Source: Luzula sylvatica
Lineage: Eukaryota > Streptophyta > Magnoliopsida > Poales > Juncaceae
Length of the DNA stretch: 64,000 bases
Reading direction: 5' to 3'
Assembly: GCA_946800325.1 (NCBI GenBank)
Contig: OX326956.1
Location: 12,007,167 to 12,071,166 of the forward strand
The notes beneath the pieces are model-generated. The model ran no database searches, had not been told where the DNA came from, and saw nothing but the letters and a program-made list of their open reading frames with translations. The position numbers and the translations under genes were made by a program. Every line of letters begins with the position of its first letter. The stretch's first letter is position 1. Positions 26,801 to 40,875 of this stretch are shown piece after piece.

Positions 26801-29800
26801 TTTTGTAAAAAATGTTAAAATTGAAGTATGACACAAGCAAATTACTCAATTTTCATGTCGTACTCAAAATACTTCGTAATTGAAGTCTAACACACACAAT
26901 TTTCAATTTTTGCAAAAATTTCATAAAAATGCAAAAACAGAATTCTAACACCTTCAAAAAATTCAATAATGGTATTTTGTAAAAAATGTTAAAATTGAAT
27001 TGTAACACAAGCAAATTACTCAATTTTCATGTCGTACTCAAAATACTCCGTAATTGAAGACTAACACACACAAGTTTCAAATTTTTCAAAACTTTCTAAA
27101 AAATGTAAAAACAGAAGTCAAACACCTTCAAAAATACAATTATGATATTTTGTAAAAAATGTAAAAATTGAAGTATGACACAAGCAAATTACTCAATTTT
27201 TCATGTCGAACTCAAAATACTCCGTAATTGAAGACAAACACACACAAGTTTCATTTTTTTCTAAAATTTCTTCAAAATGGAAAAATAGAATTCTAACACC
27301 ATCAAAAATTCAATTATGATATTTTGTAAAAAATGTTAAAATTGAAGTAGGACACTATCAAATTACTCAATTTTCATGTCGTACTCAAAATACTCCGCAA
27401 TTGAAGTGCAACACACACAATTTTCAATTTTTTCAAAAATTTCATCAAAATGCAAAAACAGAAGTCTAACACCTTCAAAAAATTCAATTAGGGTATTTTG
27501 TAAAAAATGTTAAAATTGAAGTGTAACACAAGCAAATTACTCAATTTTCATGTCGTACTCAAAATACTCCGCAATTGAAGACTAACACACACGACTTTCA
27601 ATTTTTTCGAAACATTCTTAAAAATGCAAAAACAGAAGTCCAACACCTTCAAAAAATTCAATTACGATATTTTTTAAAAAAATGTTAAAATTGAAGTGTA
27701 ACACAAGCAAAATACCCAATTTTCGTTTTGTACTCAAAATACTCCATAATCGAATACTAACACACACAAATTTAATTTTTTTTCAAAAATTTCTTAAAAA
27801 TGAAAAAACATAAGTCTAGCATCTTCAAAAAATTCAATTACGATATTTTTTAAAATAATGTTAAAATTGAAGTGTAACACAAACAAAATACCAAATTTTC
27901 ATGTCGTACTCAAAATACTCAGTAATTGAAGACTAACACACGACTTTCAATTTTTTCAAAACATTCTTAAAAATGCAAAAACTGAAGTCTAACAACTTCA
28001 AAAAATTCCATCAAGATAGTTTTAATAAAATGTTAAAATTTGAAGTGTAAAACAAGTAAAAAACTCAATTTTCATGTCGTACTCAAAATATTCCCTCAAG
28101 GAAGACCAACACACAAAAATTTCATTTTTTTTCAAATATTTCTTAAAAATGCAAATATAGAAGTCTCACACCTTAAAAAAATTCAATTAAAACATTTTTA
28201 TAAAAATTGTTAAAATTTAAGAGTAACACAAGTAAAATACTCTCATGTCGTACTCAAAATACTCCGTAATTGAAGACTAACACACACAAATTTCAATTTT
28301 TTCAAAGATTTCTTAAAAATGCAAAAACAGAAGTCTTAACACCTTCAAAAAATTCAATTGTGTTATTTTGTAAAAAATGTTAAAATTGAATTATAACACA
28401 AGAAAATTACTCAATTTTCATGTCGTACTCAACATGCTCCGTAATTGAATACTAACACACACAAGTATCAATTTTTTGAAAACTTTCTAAAAAATGTAAA
28501 AACTGAAGTCAAACACCTTAAAAAATTCAATTATGATATTTTGTAAAAAATGTTAAAATTGAAGTATGACAAGCAAATTACTCAATTTTCATGTCGGACT
28601 CAAAATACTCCGTAATTGAAGACTAACACACACAATTTTCAATTTTTTCAAAAATTTCTTAAAAATGGAAAAAAAGATGTCTAACACCTTGAAAAATTCA
28701 ATTATGATATTTTGTAAAAAATGTTAAAATTGAAGTATGACACAAGCAAATTAATCAATTTTCATGTGGTACTCAAAATACTCCGTAATTGAAGTCTAAC
28801 ACACACAATTTTCAATTTTTTCAAAAATTTCTTAAAAATGCAAAAACAGAAGTCTAACACCTTCAAAAAATTCAATTATGGTATTTTGTAAAAAATGTTA
28901 AAATTGAAGTGTAACACAAGCAAATTACTCAATTTTCATGTCATACTCTAAATACTCCGCAATTGAAGACTAACACACACGAGTTTCAATTTTTTCAAAG
29001 CATTCTAAAAAATGAAAAAACAGAAGTCTAACACCTTCAAAAAATTCAATTACGATATTTTTAAAAAAAAAAACGTTAAAATTAAAGTGTAACACAAGCA
29101 AAATACCCAATTTTCGTTTCGTACTCAAAATACAACATAATCGAAAACTAACACACACAAATTAAATTTTTTTCCAAAATTTCTTAAAAATGAAAAAACA
29201 TAAGTCTAACACCTTCAAAACATTAAATTACGATATTTTTTAAAAAAATGTTAAAATCGAAGTGTAACACAAACAAAATACCCAATTTTAGTGTCGTACT
29301 CAAAATACTCAGTAATTGAAGACTAACACACAACTTTCAATTTTTTCAAAACTGAACTCTAACAACTTCAAAAAATTCAATTAAGATAGTTTTAAAAAAA
29401 TGTTAAAATTTGAAGTGTAAACCAAGTAAAATGTTCAATTTTCGTGTCATACTCAAAATATTCCCTAAATGAAGACCAACACACACAAATTTCATTTTTT
29501 GCAAATATTTCTTAAAAATTCAAATACAAAAGTCTAACACCTTCAAAAAAATTCAATTATAATATTTTTATCAAAATTGTTAAAATTTAAGTGTAACACA
29601 AGCAAAATACTCTCATGTCGTACTCAAAATACTCCGTAATTGAAGACACACACAAATTTCAATTTTTTCGAAGATTTCTTCAAAATGCAAAAACAGAAGT
29701 CTTAACACCTTCAAAAAATTCCATTGTGGTATTTTGTAAAAAATGTTAAAATTGAATTGTAACACAAGCAAATTACTCAATTTTCATGTCGTACTCAAAA

Positions 29801-32800
29801 TACTCCGTAATTGAAGACTAACACACACAAGTTTCAATTTTTTGAAAACTTTCTAAAAAATGCAAAAACAGAAGTCAAACACCTTCAAAAATTCAATTAT
29901 GATATTTTGTAAAATATGCTAAAATTGAAGTATGACACAAGGAAATTACTCAATTTTCATGCCGGACTCAAAATACTCCGTAATTGAAGACTAACACACA
30001 CAAGTTTCATTTTTTTCTAAAATTTCTTAAAAATGCAAAATCAGAAGTCTAACACCTTCAAAAATTCAATTATGATATTTTGTAAAAAATCTTAAAATTG
30101 AAGTGTAACGTAAGGAAATTACTCAATTTTCATGCCGTACTCAAAATACTCCGCAATTGAAGACTAACACACACGGGTTTCAATTTTTTCATAAATTTTT
30201 TAAAAATGAAAAAACAGAAGTCTAACACCTTCAAAAAATTCAATTATGGTATTTTGTAAAAAATGTTAAAATTGAAGTGTAACACAAGCAAATTACTCAA
30301 TTTTCATGTCATACTCTAAATACTCCGCAATTGAAGACTAACACACACGAGTTTCAATTTGTTCAAAACTTTCTTAAAAATGAAAAAACAGAAGTCTAAC
30401 ACCTTCAGAAAATTCAATTACGATATTTTTTTTTTTAAATGTTAAAATTAAAGTGTAACACAAGCAAAATACCCAATTTTCGTTTCCTACTCAAAATACT
30501 CCATAATCGAAAACTAAAACACACAAATTCAATTTTTTCAAAACTTTCTCAAAAATGCAAAAACTGAAGTCTAACAACTTCAAAAAATTCATGTAAAAAT
30601 TTGAAGTGTAAAACAAGTAAAATACTCAATTTTCATGTCGTACTCAAAATATTTCCTAAATGAGGACCAACACACACAAATTTAATTTTTTTTCAAATAT
30701 TTCTTAAAAATTCAAATACAAAAGTCTAACACCTTCAAAAAAATTCAATTAAAACATTTTTTTAAAAATTGTTAAAATTTAAGTGTAACACAAGCAAAAT
30801 ACTCTCATGTCGTACTCAAAATACTCCGTAATTGAAGACTAACACACACAAATTTCAATTTTTTCGAAGATTTCTTCAAAATGCAAAAACAGAAGTCTTA
30901 ACACCTTCAAAAAATTCCATTGTGGTATTTTGTAAAAAATATTAAAATTGAATTGTAACACAAGCAAATTACTCAATTTTCATGTCGTACTCAAAATACT
31001 CCGTAATTGAAGACTAACACACACAAGCTTCAATTTTTTGAAAAATTTCTAAAAAATGCAAAATCAGAAGTCAAACACCTTCAAAAATTCCATTATGATA
31101 TTTACTAAAAAATCTTAAAATTGAAGTGTAACACAAGGAAATTACTCAATTCTCATGTCGTACTCAAAATACTCCGTAATTGAAGACTAACACACACAAA
31201 TTTCAATTTTTTCGAAGATTTCTTCAAAATGCAAAAACAGAAGTCTTAACACCTTCAAAAAATTCCATGGTGGTATTTTGTAAAAAATATTAAAATTGAA
31301 TTGTAACACAAGCAAATTACTCAATTTTCATGTCGTACTCAAAATACTCCGTAATTGAAGACTAACACACACAAGCTTCAATTTTTTGAAAAATTTCTAA
31401 AAAATGCAAAATCAGAAGTCAAACACCTTCAAAAATTCAATTATGATATTTTGTAAAAAATGTTAAAATTGAAGTAAGACACAAGCAAATTACTCAATTT
31501 TCATGTCGTACTCAAAATACTCCGTAATTGAAGACTAACACACACAAGCTTCAATTTTTTGAAAAATTTCTAAAAAATGCAAAATCAGAAGTCAAACACC
31601 TTCAAAAATTCAATTATGATATTTTGTAAAAAATGTTAAAATTGAAGTAAGACACAAGCAAATTACTCAATTTTCATGTCGAACTCAAAATACTCCGCAA
31701 TTGAAGACTAACACACACGAGTTTCAATTTTTTAAAAACTTTCTTAAAAATGCAAAAACAGAAGTCAAAATTCAATTGTGGTATTTTGTAAAAAATGTCA
31801 AAATTGAATTGTAACACAAGAAAATTACTCAATTTTATTGTCGTAGTCAAAATACTCCGTAATTGAAGACCAGCACACATGAGTTTCAATTTTTTCAAAA
31901 CTTTCTTAAAAATACAAAAGCAGAAGTCAAACACCTTAAAAAATTCAATTATGATATTTTGTAACAAATGTTAAAATTGAAGTATGACACAAGCAAATTA
32001 CTCAATTTTCATGTCGTACTCAAAATAGTCCGTAATTGAAGAGAAACACACACAATTTTGAAATTTATCAAAAATTTCTTAAAAATGCAAAAACAGAAGT
32101 CTAACACCTTCAAAAAATTCAATTATGGTATTTTGTAAAAAATGTTCAAATTTAAGTGTAACACAAGCAAATTACTCAATTTTTGTGTCGTACTCAAAAT
32201 ACTCCGCAATTGAAGACTAACACACACGAGTTTCAATTTTTTCAAAACTTTCTTAAAAATGCAAAAACAGAAGTCTAACACCTTCAAAAAATTCAATTAC
32301 GAAATTTTTTAAAAAAAATGTTAAAATTGAAGTGTAACACAAGCACAATACCCAATTTTCGTTTCGTACTCTAAATACTCCAGAATCGAAAACAAACACA
32401 CACAAATTTAATTTTTTTTTCCAAAATTTCTTAAAAATGAAAAAACATAAGTCTAACACCTCAAAAAAATTCAATTGCTATATTTTTTTAAAAAATGTTA
32501 AAATTGAAGTGTGACACATACAAAATACCCAATTTTCATGTCGTACTCAAAATACTCAGTAATTGAAGACTAACACACAACTTTCAATTTTTTCAAAACT
32601 TTCTTAAAAATGCAAAAACAGAAGTCTATCAACTTCAACAAATTCAATTAAGATAGTTTTTAAAAAAATGTTAAAATTTGAAGTGTAAAACAAGGAAAAT
32701 ACTCAATTTTCATTTCGTACTAAATATATTACCTAAATGAAGACCAACTCACACAAATTTCATTTTTTTCAAATATTTCTTAAAAATGCAAATACAGAAG

Positions 32801-35800
32801 TCTAACACCTTCAAAAAAATTCAATTAAAACATTTTTATAAAAATTGTTAAAATTTAAGTGTAACACAAGTAAAATACTCTCATGTCGTACTCAAAATAC
32901 TCCGCAATTGAAGACTAACACACACAAATTACAATTTTTTCAAAGATTTCTTAAAAATGCAAAAACAGAAGTCTTAACACCTTCAAAAAATTCAATTGTG
33001 TTATTTTGTAAAAAATGTTAAAATTGAATTATAACACAAGCAAATTACTCAATTTTCATGTCGTACTCAAAATACGCCGTGATTGAAGACTAACGCAGAC
33101 AAGTTTCAATTTTTTGAAAACTTTCTAAAAAATGCAAAAACAGAAGTCAAACACCTTCAAAAATTCAATTATGATATTTTGTAAAATATCTGAAAATTGA
33201 AGTATGACACAAGAAAATTACTCAATTTTCATGTCGGACTCAAAATACTCCGTAGTTGAAGACTAACAGTCACAAGTATCATTTTTTTCAAAAATTTCTT
33301 AAAAATGCAAAAATAGAAGTCTAACACCTTCAAAAATTCAATTATGATATTTATTAAAAAATGTTAAAATTGAAGTATGACACAAGCAAATTACTCAATT
33401 TTCATGTCGTACTCAAAATACACCGCAATTGAAGTCTAACACACACCATTTTCAATTTTTTCAAAAATTTCTTAAAAATGCAAAAATAGAAGTCTAACAC
33501 ATTCAAAAAATTCAAATATGGTATTTTGTAAAAAATGTTAAAATTGAAGTGTAACACAAGCAAATTACTCAATTTTCATGTCGTACTAAAAATACTCCGC
33601 AATTGAAGACTAGCAAACACGAGTTTCAATTTTTTTCAAACTTTCTTAAAAATGCAAAAACAGAAGTCTAACACCTTAAAAAAATTCAATTACGATATTT
33701 TTTTTTAAAAATGTTAAAGTTGAAGTGTAACACCAGTAAAATACCCAATTTTCGTTTCGTACTCAAAATACTCGGTAATCGAAAACTAACACGCACAAAT
33801 TTAATTTTTTTTTCAAAATTTCTTAAAAATGAAAAAACATAAGTCTAACACCTTCAAAAAATTCAAGTACGATATTTAAAAAAAAAAAATTTAAATTGAA
33901 GTGTAACACAAAGAAAATACCCAATTTTCATGTCGTACTCAAAATACTCAGTAATTGAAGACTAACACACAACTTTCAATTTTTTCAAAACATTCTTAAA
34001 AATGCAAAAGCTGAAGTCTAACAACTTCAAAAAATTCAATTGAGATAGTTTTTAAAAAAATGTTCAAATTTGAAGAGTAAAACAAGTAAAATACTCAATT
34101 TTCATGTCGTACTCAAAATATTCCCTAAATGAAGACCAACACACACAAATTTCATTTTTTTCAAATATTTCTTAAAAATGCAAATACAGAAATCTAACAC
34201 CTTCAAAAAATTCAATTAAGACATTTTTCAAAAAATTGTTAAAATTTAAGTGTAACACAAGCAAAATACTCTCATGTCGTACTCAAAATACTCCGTAATT
34301 GAAGACTAACACACACAAATTTCAATTTTTTTCAAAGATTTCTTAAAACTGCAAAAACAGAAGTCTAACACCTTCAAAAAATTCAATTATGGTATTTTGT
34401 AAAAAAAGTTAAAATTGAAGTGTAACACAAGCAAATTACTCAATTTTCAGGTCGTATTCAAAATACTCCGCAATTGAAGACTAACACACACGAGTTTCAA
34501 TTTTTTCAAAACTTTCTTAAAAATGCAAAAACAGAAGTCTAACACCTTCAAAAAATTCAATTACGATATTTTGAAAAAAAAATGTTAAAATTGAAGTGTA
34601 ACACAAGCAAAATACCCAATTTTCGTTTCGTACTCAAAATACTCCATAATCGAAAACTGACACACACAAATTTAATTTTTTTTCCAAAGTTTCTTAAAAA
34701 TTAAAAAACATAAGTCTAACACCTTAAGAAAATTCAATTTCGATATTTTTAAAAAAAATGTTAAAATTGAAGTGTAACACAAACAAAGTACCCAATTTTC
34801 ATGTCATACTCAAAATACTCAGTAATTGAAGACTAACACAAAACTTTCAATTTTTTCAAAACTTTCTTAAAAATGCCAAAACTGAAGTCTAACAACTTCA
34901 AAAAATTCATTTAAGATAGTATTTTAAAAAATGTCAAAATTTGAAGTGTAAAACGAGTAAAATACTCAATTTTCATGTCGTACTCAAAATATTCCATAAA
35001 TGAAGACCAACACACACAAATTTCATTTTTTCAAATATTTCTTAAAAATGCAAATACAGAAGTCTAACACCTTAAAAAAATTCAATTAAGACATTTTTAT
35101 AAAAATTGTTAAAATTTAAGTGTAACACAAGCAAAATACTCACATGTCGTACTCAAAATACTCCGTAATTGAAGACTAACACACACAAATTTCAATTTTT
35201 TTCAAAGATTTCTTAAAAATGTAAAAACAGAAGTCTAACACCTTCAAAAAATTGAATTGTGGTATTTTGTAAAAAATGTTAAAATTGAATTGTAACACAA
35301 GCAAATTACTCAATTTTCATGTCGTACCCAAAATACTCCGTAATTGAAGACTAACACACACACAAGTTTCAATTTTTTGAAAACTATCTAAAAAATGTAA
35401 AAACAGAAGTGAAACACCTTCAAAAATTCAATTATGATATTTTGTAAAAAATGTTAAAATTGAAGTATGACAACCAAATTACTCAATTTTCACGTCGGAC
35501 TCAAAATACTCCGTAATTGAAAACTAACGCACAAGTTTCATTTTTTTCAAAAATTTCTTAAAAATACAAAAACAGAAGTTTAACACCATCAAAAATTAAA
35601 TTATGATATTTAGTAAAAAATCTTAAAATTGAAGTGTAACACAAGGAAATTACTCAATTTTCATGTCGTACTCAAAATACTCCGCAATTGAAGACTAACA
35701 CACACGAGTTTCAATTTTTTCAAAACTTTCTTCAAAATGCAAAAACAGAAGTCTAACACCATCAAAAAATTCAATTGTGGTATTTTGTAAAAAAATTTAA

Positions 35801-36000
35801 AATTGAATTGTAACACACGCAAATTACTCAATTTTCATGTCGTACTCAAAATACTCCGTAATTGAAGACTAACACACACAAGTTTCAATTTTTTCGAAAA
35901 CTTTCTAATAAAATGCAGAAACAGAAGTCAAACACCTTCAAAAATTAAATTATGATATTTTTTAAAACAAATGTTAAAATTGAAGTGTAACACAAGCAAA
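23840..36000 (+). repeat. Satellite 2 eight-monomer higher-order repeat block (~1.38 kb period)
   Basis: Subtype order cycles as a-b-c-d-e-a'-f-f'. Clear cycles begin with type a near 27,490, 28,875 and 32,115; following starts lie near 30,250 and 33,510, so the period is about 1,375-1,395 bases. Here a' is gtggtattttg with gaattgtaacac; f is gaagtatgacac with catgtcggactc; f' is like f with a gtcgtactc or gtggtactc core. Shortened or expanded cycles occur near 24-27 kb (b-c-d repeated; a'-f-f' repeated at 26,445 and 26,965) and near 30.9-31.7 kb. Assignment was by eye. Confidence 0.75.
30910..31670 (+). repeat. Local amplification of a'/f monomers in satellite 2
   Basis: A monomer with acaagcttcaattttttg followed by caaaatcagaagtcaaac appears at about 31,022, 31,372 and 31,543 with almost no differences. 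The preceding e/a' segment (tttcgaagatttcttc, aattccattgtgg) is also duplicated, near 30,862 and 31,213. The spacing of about 350 bases, then about 171 bases, shows a two-monomer and then a one-monomer tandem step, evidently recent. Confidence 0.75.
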
Positions 36001-36224
36001 ATACCCAATTTTCGTTTCGTATTCAAAATACTCCATAATCGAAAACTAACACACACAAATTTAATTTTTTTTCCAAAGTTTCTGAAAAATGAAAAAACAT
36101 AAGTCTAACACCTTAAAAAAATTCAATTACGATATTTTTTTTAAAAATGTTAAAATTGAAGTGTAACACAAACAAAATACCCAATTTTCATGTCGTACAC
36201 AAAATACTCAGTAATTGAAGACTA

Positions 36225-36245
36225 ACACAAAACTTTCTTAAAAAT
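36225..36245 (+). repeat. Satellite 2 type c monomer with an 18-bp deletion between 9-bp direct repeats
   Basis: The sequence reads gactaacacaaaactttctt. The related monomer near 34,845 reads acacaaaactttcaattttt then tcaaaactttctt. The 9-mer aaaactttc occurs twice there, 18 bases apart, and one copy plus the intervening bases are missing here. It is a clean example of deletion by short-repeat slippage, with the likely parent form present in the same array. Confidence 0.85.
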
Positions 36246-37189
36246 GCAAAAACTGAAGTCTAACAACTTCAAAAAATTCAATTAAGAAAGTTTTTAAAAA
36301 AATGTTAAAATTTGATGTGTAAAACAAGTAAAATACTCAATTTTCATGCCGTACTCAAAATATTCCCTAAATGAAGACCGACACACACAAATTTCATTTT
36401 TTCAAATATTTCTTAAAAATGCAAATACAGAAGTCTAACACCTTCAAAAAATTCAATTAAGACATTTTTATAAAAATTGTCAAAATTTAAGTGTAACACA
36501 AGCAAAATACTCACATGTCGTACTCAAAATACTCCGTAATTGAAGACTAACACACACATATTTCAATTTTTTCAAAGATTTCTTAAAAATGCAAAAACAG
36601 AAGTCTAACACCTTCAAAAATTCAATTATGATATTTTGTAAAAAAATGTTAAAATTGAAGTATGACACAAGCAAATTACTCAATTTTCATGTCGTACTCA
36701 AAATACACCGTAATTGAAGACTAACACACACAATTTACAATTTTTTCAAATATTTCTTAAAACAGCAAAAACAGAAGTCTAACACCTTCAAAAAATTCAA
36801 TTATGGTATTTTGTAAAAAATGTTAAAATTGAAGCGTAACACAAGCAAATTACTCAATTTTCAGGTCGTACTCAAAATACTCAGCAATTGAAGACTAACA
36901 CACATGAGTTTCAATTTTTTCAAAACATTCTTAAAAATGCAAAAACTGAAGTCTAACAACTTCAAAAAAATCAATTAAGATAGTTTATAAAAAAATGTTA
37001 AAATTTGAAGTGTAAAACAAGTAAAATACTCAAATTTCATGTCGTACTCAAAATATTCCCTAAATGAAGACCAACACACACAAATTTCATTTTTTCAAAT
37101 ATTTCTTAAAAATGCAAATACAGAAGTCTAACACCTTCAAAAAATTCAATTAAGACATTTTTATAAAAATTGTTAAAATTTAAGTGTAA

Positions 37190-39867
37190 CACAGGCAAAT
37201 TACTCAATTTTCATGTCGTACTCAAAAGACTCCGTAATTGAAGACTAACACACCCACAAGTTTCAATTTTTTGAAAACTTTCTAAAAAATGCAAAAATAG
37301 AAGTCAGACACCTTCAAAAATTCAATTATGATATTTTGTAAAATATGTTATAATTGAAGTATGACACAAGCAAATTACTCAATTTTCATGTCGGGCTGAA
37401 AATACTCCGTAATTGAAGACTAACACACACAAGTTTCATTTTTTCAAAAATTTCTTAAAAATGCAAAAACATAAGTCTAACACCTTCAAAAATTCAATTA
37501 TGATATTTTGTAAAAAAAATTAAAATTGAAGTATGACACAAGCAAATTACTCAATTTTCATGTCGTACTGAAAATACTCCTTAATTGAAGACTAACACAC
37601 ACAAATTTCAATTTTTTCAAAAATTTCTTAAAACTGCAAAAACATAAGTCTAACACCTTCAAAAAAATTCAATTATGGTATTTTGTAAAAAATGTTAAAA
37701 TTGAAGTGTAACACAAGCAAATTACTCAATTTTCAGGTCGTACTCAAAATACTCCGCAATTGAAGACTAACACACACGAGTTTCAATTTTTTCCAAACAT
37801 TCTTAAAAATGCAAATACATAAGTCTAACACCTTCAAAAAATTCAATTACGATATTTTTTTTAAAAAATGTTAAAATTGAAGTTTAACACAAGCAAAATA
37901 CCCAATTTTCGTTTCGTACTCAAAATACTCCATAATCGAAAACTAACACACACAAATTTAATTTTTTTTCCAAAGTTTCTTAAAAATGAAAAAACATAAG
38001 TCTAACACCTTCGAAAAATTCAATTACGATATTTTTTAAAAAATGATAAATTGAAGTGTAATTGAAGACTAACACACAACTTTCTATTTTTTCAAAACTT
38101 TCTTAAAAATGCAAAAACTGAAGTCTAACATCTTCAAAAAATTCAATTAAGATAGTTTTTAAAAAAATGTTCAAATTTGAAATGTAAAACAAGTAAAATA
38201 CTCAATTTTCATGTCGTACTCAAAATATTCCCTCAATGAAGACAAACACACACAAATTTCATTTTTTCAAATATTTCTTAAAAATGCAAATACAGAAGTC
38301 TAACACCTTCAAAAAATTCAATTTTGACATTTTTATAAAAATTGTTAAAATTTAAGTGTAACACAAGCAAAATACTCTCATGTCGTACTCAAAATACTCC
38401 GTAATTGAAGACTAACACACACAAATTTCAATTTTTTCAAAGATTTCTTGAAAATGCAAAAACAGGAGTCTAACACCTTCAAAAAGTTCAATTGTGGTAT
38501 TTTGTAAAAATTGTTAAAATTGAATTGTAACACAAGCAAATTACTCAATTTTCATGTCGTACTCAAAATACTCCGTAATTGAAGACTAACACACACAAGT
38601 TTCAATTTTTTGAAAACTTTCTAAAAAATGCAAAAATAGAATTCAGACACCTTCAAAAATTCAATTATGATATTTTGTAAAATATGTTATAATTGAAGTA
38701 TGACACAATCAAATTACTCAATTTTCATGTCGGACTGAAAATACTCCGTAATTGAAGACTAACACACACAAGTTTCATTTTTTCAAAAATATCTTAAAAA
38801 TGCAAAACCATAAGTCTAACACCTTCAAAAATTCAGTTATGATATTTTGTAAAAAAAATTAAAATTGAAGTATGACACAAGCAAATTACTCAATTTTCAT
38901 GTCGTACTGAAAATACTCCTTAATTGAAGACTAACACACACAAATTTCAATTTTTTCAAAAATTTCTTAAAACTGCAAAAACATAAGTCTAACACCTTCA
39001 AAAAATTCAATTATGGTATTTTGTAAAAAATGTTAAAATTGAAGTGTAACACAAGCAAATTACTCAATTTTCAGGTCGTACTCAAAATACTCCGCAATTG
39101 AAGACTAACACACACGAGTTTCAATTTTTTCAAAACATTCTTAAAAATGCAAATACATAAGTCTAACACCTTCAAAAAATTCAATTACGATATTTTTTTT
39201 AAAAAATGTTAAAATTGAAGTGTAACACATGCAAAATACCCAATTTTCGTTTCGTACTCAAAATACTCCATAATCGAAAACTAACACACACAAATTTAAT
39301 TTTTTTTTCCAAAGTTTCTTAAAAATGAAAAAACATAAGTCTAACACCTTCGAAAAATTCAATTACGATATTTTTTAAAAAATGTTAAATTGAAGTGTAA
39401 TTGAAGACTAACACACAACTTTCTATTTTTTGAAAACTTTCTTAAAAATGCAAAAACTGAAGTCTAACATCTTCAAAAAATTCAATTAAGATAGTTTTTA
39501 AAAAAATGTTCAAATTTGAAATGTAAAACAAGTAAAATACACAATTTTCATGTCGTACTCAAAATATTCCCTATATGAAGACAAACACACACAAATTTCA
39601 TTTTTTCAAATATTTCTTAAAAATGCAAATACAGAAGTCTAACACCTTCAAAAAATTCAATGAAGACATTTTTATAAAAATTGTTAAAATTTAAGTGTAA
39701 CACAAGCAAAATACTCTCATGTCGTACTCAAAATACTCCGTAATTGAAGACTGACACACACAAATTTCAATTTTTTCAAAGATTTCTTGAAAATGCAAAA
39801 ACAGGAGTCTAACACCTTCAAAAAGATCAATTGTGGTATTTTGTAAAAAATGTTAAAATTGAATTGT
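37190..39867 (+). repeat. Tandem duplication of a ~1.34-kb satellite 2 block
   Basis: The segment from about 37,190 to 38,528 is repeated from about 38,529 to 39,867. Shared rare features fall at a constant offset of about 1,339: gaaaactttctaaaaaatgc followed by aaaaatag (37,273 and 38,612), the variant gttataattgaagtatgac, and the 48-bp-deleted monomer gaagtgtaattgaagac (38,054 and 39,392). Differences by eye are few. The length is not a whole number of 175-bp monomers because each copy contains the deleted monomer and type e units. Confidence 0.85.
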
Positions 39868-40875
39868 AACACAAGCAAATTACTCAATTTTCAAGTCGTA
39901 CTCAAAATACTCCGTAATTGAAGACTAACACACACAAGTTTCAATTTTTTCAAAACTTTCTTAAAAATGAAAAAACAGAAGTTTAACACCTTCAAAAAAT
40001 TCAATTACGATATTTTTTAAAAAAATGTTAAAACTGAAGTGTAACACAAGCAAAATACCCAATTTTCGTTTCGTACTCAAAATACTCCATAATCGAAAAC
40101 TAACACACACAAATTTAATTATTTTTCCAAAGTATCTCAAAAATGAAAAAGCATAAGTCTAACACCTTCAAAAAATTCAATTACGATATTTTTCAAAAAA
40201 ATGTTAAAATTGAAGTGTAATTGAAGACTAACACACTACATTCAATTTTTTGAAAACTTTCTTAAAAATGCAAAAACTGAAGTCTAACGACTTCAAAAAA
40301 TTCAATTAAGATAGTTTTTAAAAAAAATGTTAAAATTTGAAGTGTAAAACAAGTAAAATACTCAAATTTCATGTCGTACTCAAAATATTCCCTAAATGAA
40401 GACCAACACACACAAATTTCATTTTTTCAAATATTTCTTAAAATTGCAATTACAGAAGTCTAACACCTTCGAAAAATTCATTTAACACATTTTTTATTAA
40501 AATTGTTAAAATTTAAGTGTAACACAAGCAAAATACTCTCATGTCGTACTCAAAATACTCCGCAATTGAAGACTAACACACACGAGTTCCAATTTTTTCA
40601 AAACTTTCTTAAAAATGCAAAAACAGAAGTCTAACACCTTCAAAAAATTCAATTACGATATTTTTTAAAAAAATGTTAAAATTGAAGTGTAACACAAGCA
40701 AAATACCCAATTTTCGTTTCGTACTCAAAATACTCCATAATCGAAAACTCACACACACAAATTTAATTTTTTTTCCAAAGTTTCTTATAAATGATAAAAC
40801 ATAAGTCTAACACCTTCAAAAAATTCAATTACGATATTTTTTTAAAAAATGTTAAATTGAAGTGTAATTGAAGAC
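38054..40875 (+). repeat. Family of four satellite 2 monomers sharing a 48-bp deletion
   Basis: The fused sequence gaagtgtaattgaagac occurs at 38,054, 39,392, 40,212 and 40,859. In intact monomers gaagtg and gaagac are 59 bases apart; here they are 11 apart, so 48 bases are lost. The intact form has gtaa on both sides of the lost part (gaagtgtaacac and actcagtaattg), a 4-base microhomology. The deletion falls inside the first ~58-bp subunit and removes the otherwise best-conserved gtcgtactcaaaatact core. It has spread with the surrounding block: the first two copies lie in the 1.34-kb duplication. Confidence 0.85.
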
